A DNA stretch of 6,478 bases from assembly GCA_020249025.1 (NCBI GenBank), contig JADCGM010000372.1, forward strand, positions 1-6,478, read 5' to 3'. Both the position numbers and the translations under genes were made by a program. Source of the stretch: Alphaproteobacteria bacterium (GTDB taxonomy: Bacteria; Pseudomonadota; Alphaproteobacteria; Sphingomonadales; Sphingomonadaceae). Shown in pieces: positions 6,139 through 6,478 of the stretch. Numbering within the stretch: position 1 is the first letter of the stretch; each line of letters begins with the position of its first letter. Below the pieces are notes generated by a model. It ran no database searches and was not told where the DNA came from. It was given only the letters and a program-made list of their open reading frames with translations.

Positions 6139-6167
6139 AGTGCGGAGACGCACTCCGTAAATTACGG
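6139..6167. promoter_or_regulatory. Two abutting dyads in the MerR/TauE divergent spacer, candidate MerR operator
   Basis: AGTGCG-GAGA-CGCACT (6139-6154) is followed directly by CCGTAA-A-TTACGG (6155-6167); all arms are perfect. An overlapping third pairing, CGGAG (6143-6147) with CTCCG (6153-6157), is also possible. On the minus strand, a weak TTTACG hexamer, the first dyad and a weak TGTGTT hexamer resemble the long 19-20-base spacer of MerR-controlled promoters. Neither hexamer matches consensus well, so promoter placement is tentative; the dyads themselves are certain. Confidence 0.5.
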
Positions 6168-6219
6168 TCGGTCATCCGGCGGGGTGGCGAACCGCGGTGC
6201 GCTGGCCTACACCTCCGTC

Positions 6220-6478
<259 letters not shown>

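Overview
The window is uniformly GC-rich and almost fully coding. Its gene content and codon style suggest a sphingomonad-type alphaproteobacterium; this is inference from protein flavour, not from a marker gene. I found seven protein genes (the two at the edges are cut by the window) and no RNA genes, insertion sequences, CRISPR arrays or prophage genes. No stretch of 300 bases lacks a gene. The long open frames opposite or shifted against these genes are GC-rich shadows.

Left half (1-3204). A LuxR-type regulator with an acyl-homoserine-lactone-binding domain and a C-terminal helix-turn-helix runs leftward from 614 and leaves the window. Across a 160-base divergent spacer, two tightly linked genes run rightward. 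The first is a processive family-2 glycosyltransferase closely resembling the catalytic part of E. coli NfrB. The second is a 338-residue secreted or anchored protein whose C-terminal half resembles the C-terminal domain of the outer-membrane partner NfrA. Compared with E. coli, the first lacks the C-terminal c-di-GMP-binding region and the second lacks the long TPR region. This looks like a stripped-down synthesis and export pair for a surface polysaccharide, possibly under quorum control. The spacer carries a 14-base dyad and a GC-rich leader hairpin.

Right half (3201-6091, leftward). Read 5' to 3' on the minus strand, the genes are a MerR-family regulator, a ferritin-like diiron-carboxylate protein with a complete six-ligand set, and a fumarylacetoacetate hydrolase family protein. 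The regulator and the diiron gene are 31 bases apart. The diiron and hydrolase genes are separated by 79 bases containing a long hairpin. The set reads as a small catabolic or oxidative operon with its own regulator: an O2-activating diiron enzyme followed by a C-C bond hydrolase. The substrate cannot be told from sequence. The hydrolase gene converges on the NfrA-like gene so tightly that both stop codons share one CTAG, inside the loop of an inverted repeat.

Right edge (6092-6478). A 128-base divergent spacer holds two abutting dyads, the best candidates for the MerR operator. After it comes the start of a TauE/SafE-family membrane transporter gene, cut by the window end.
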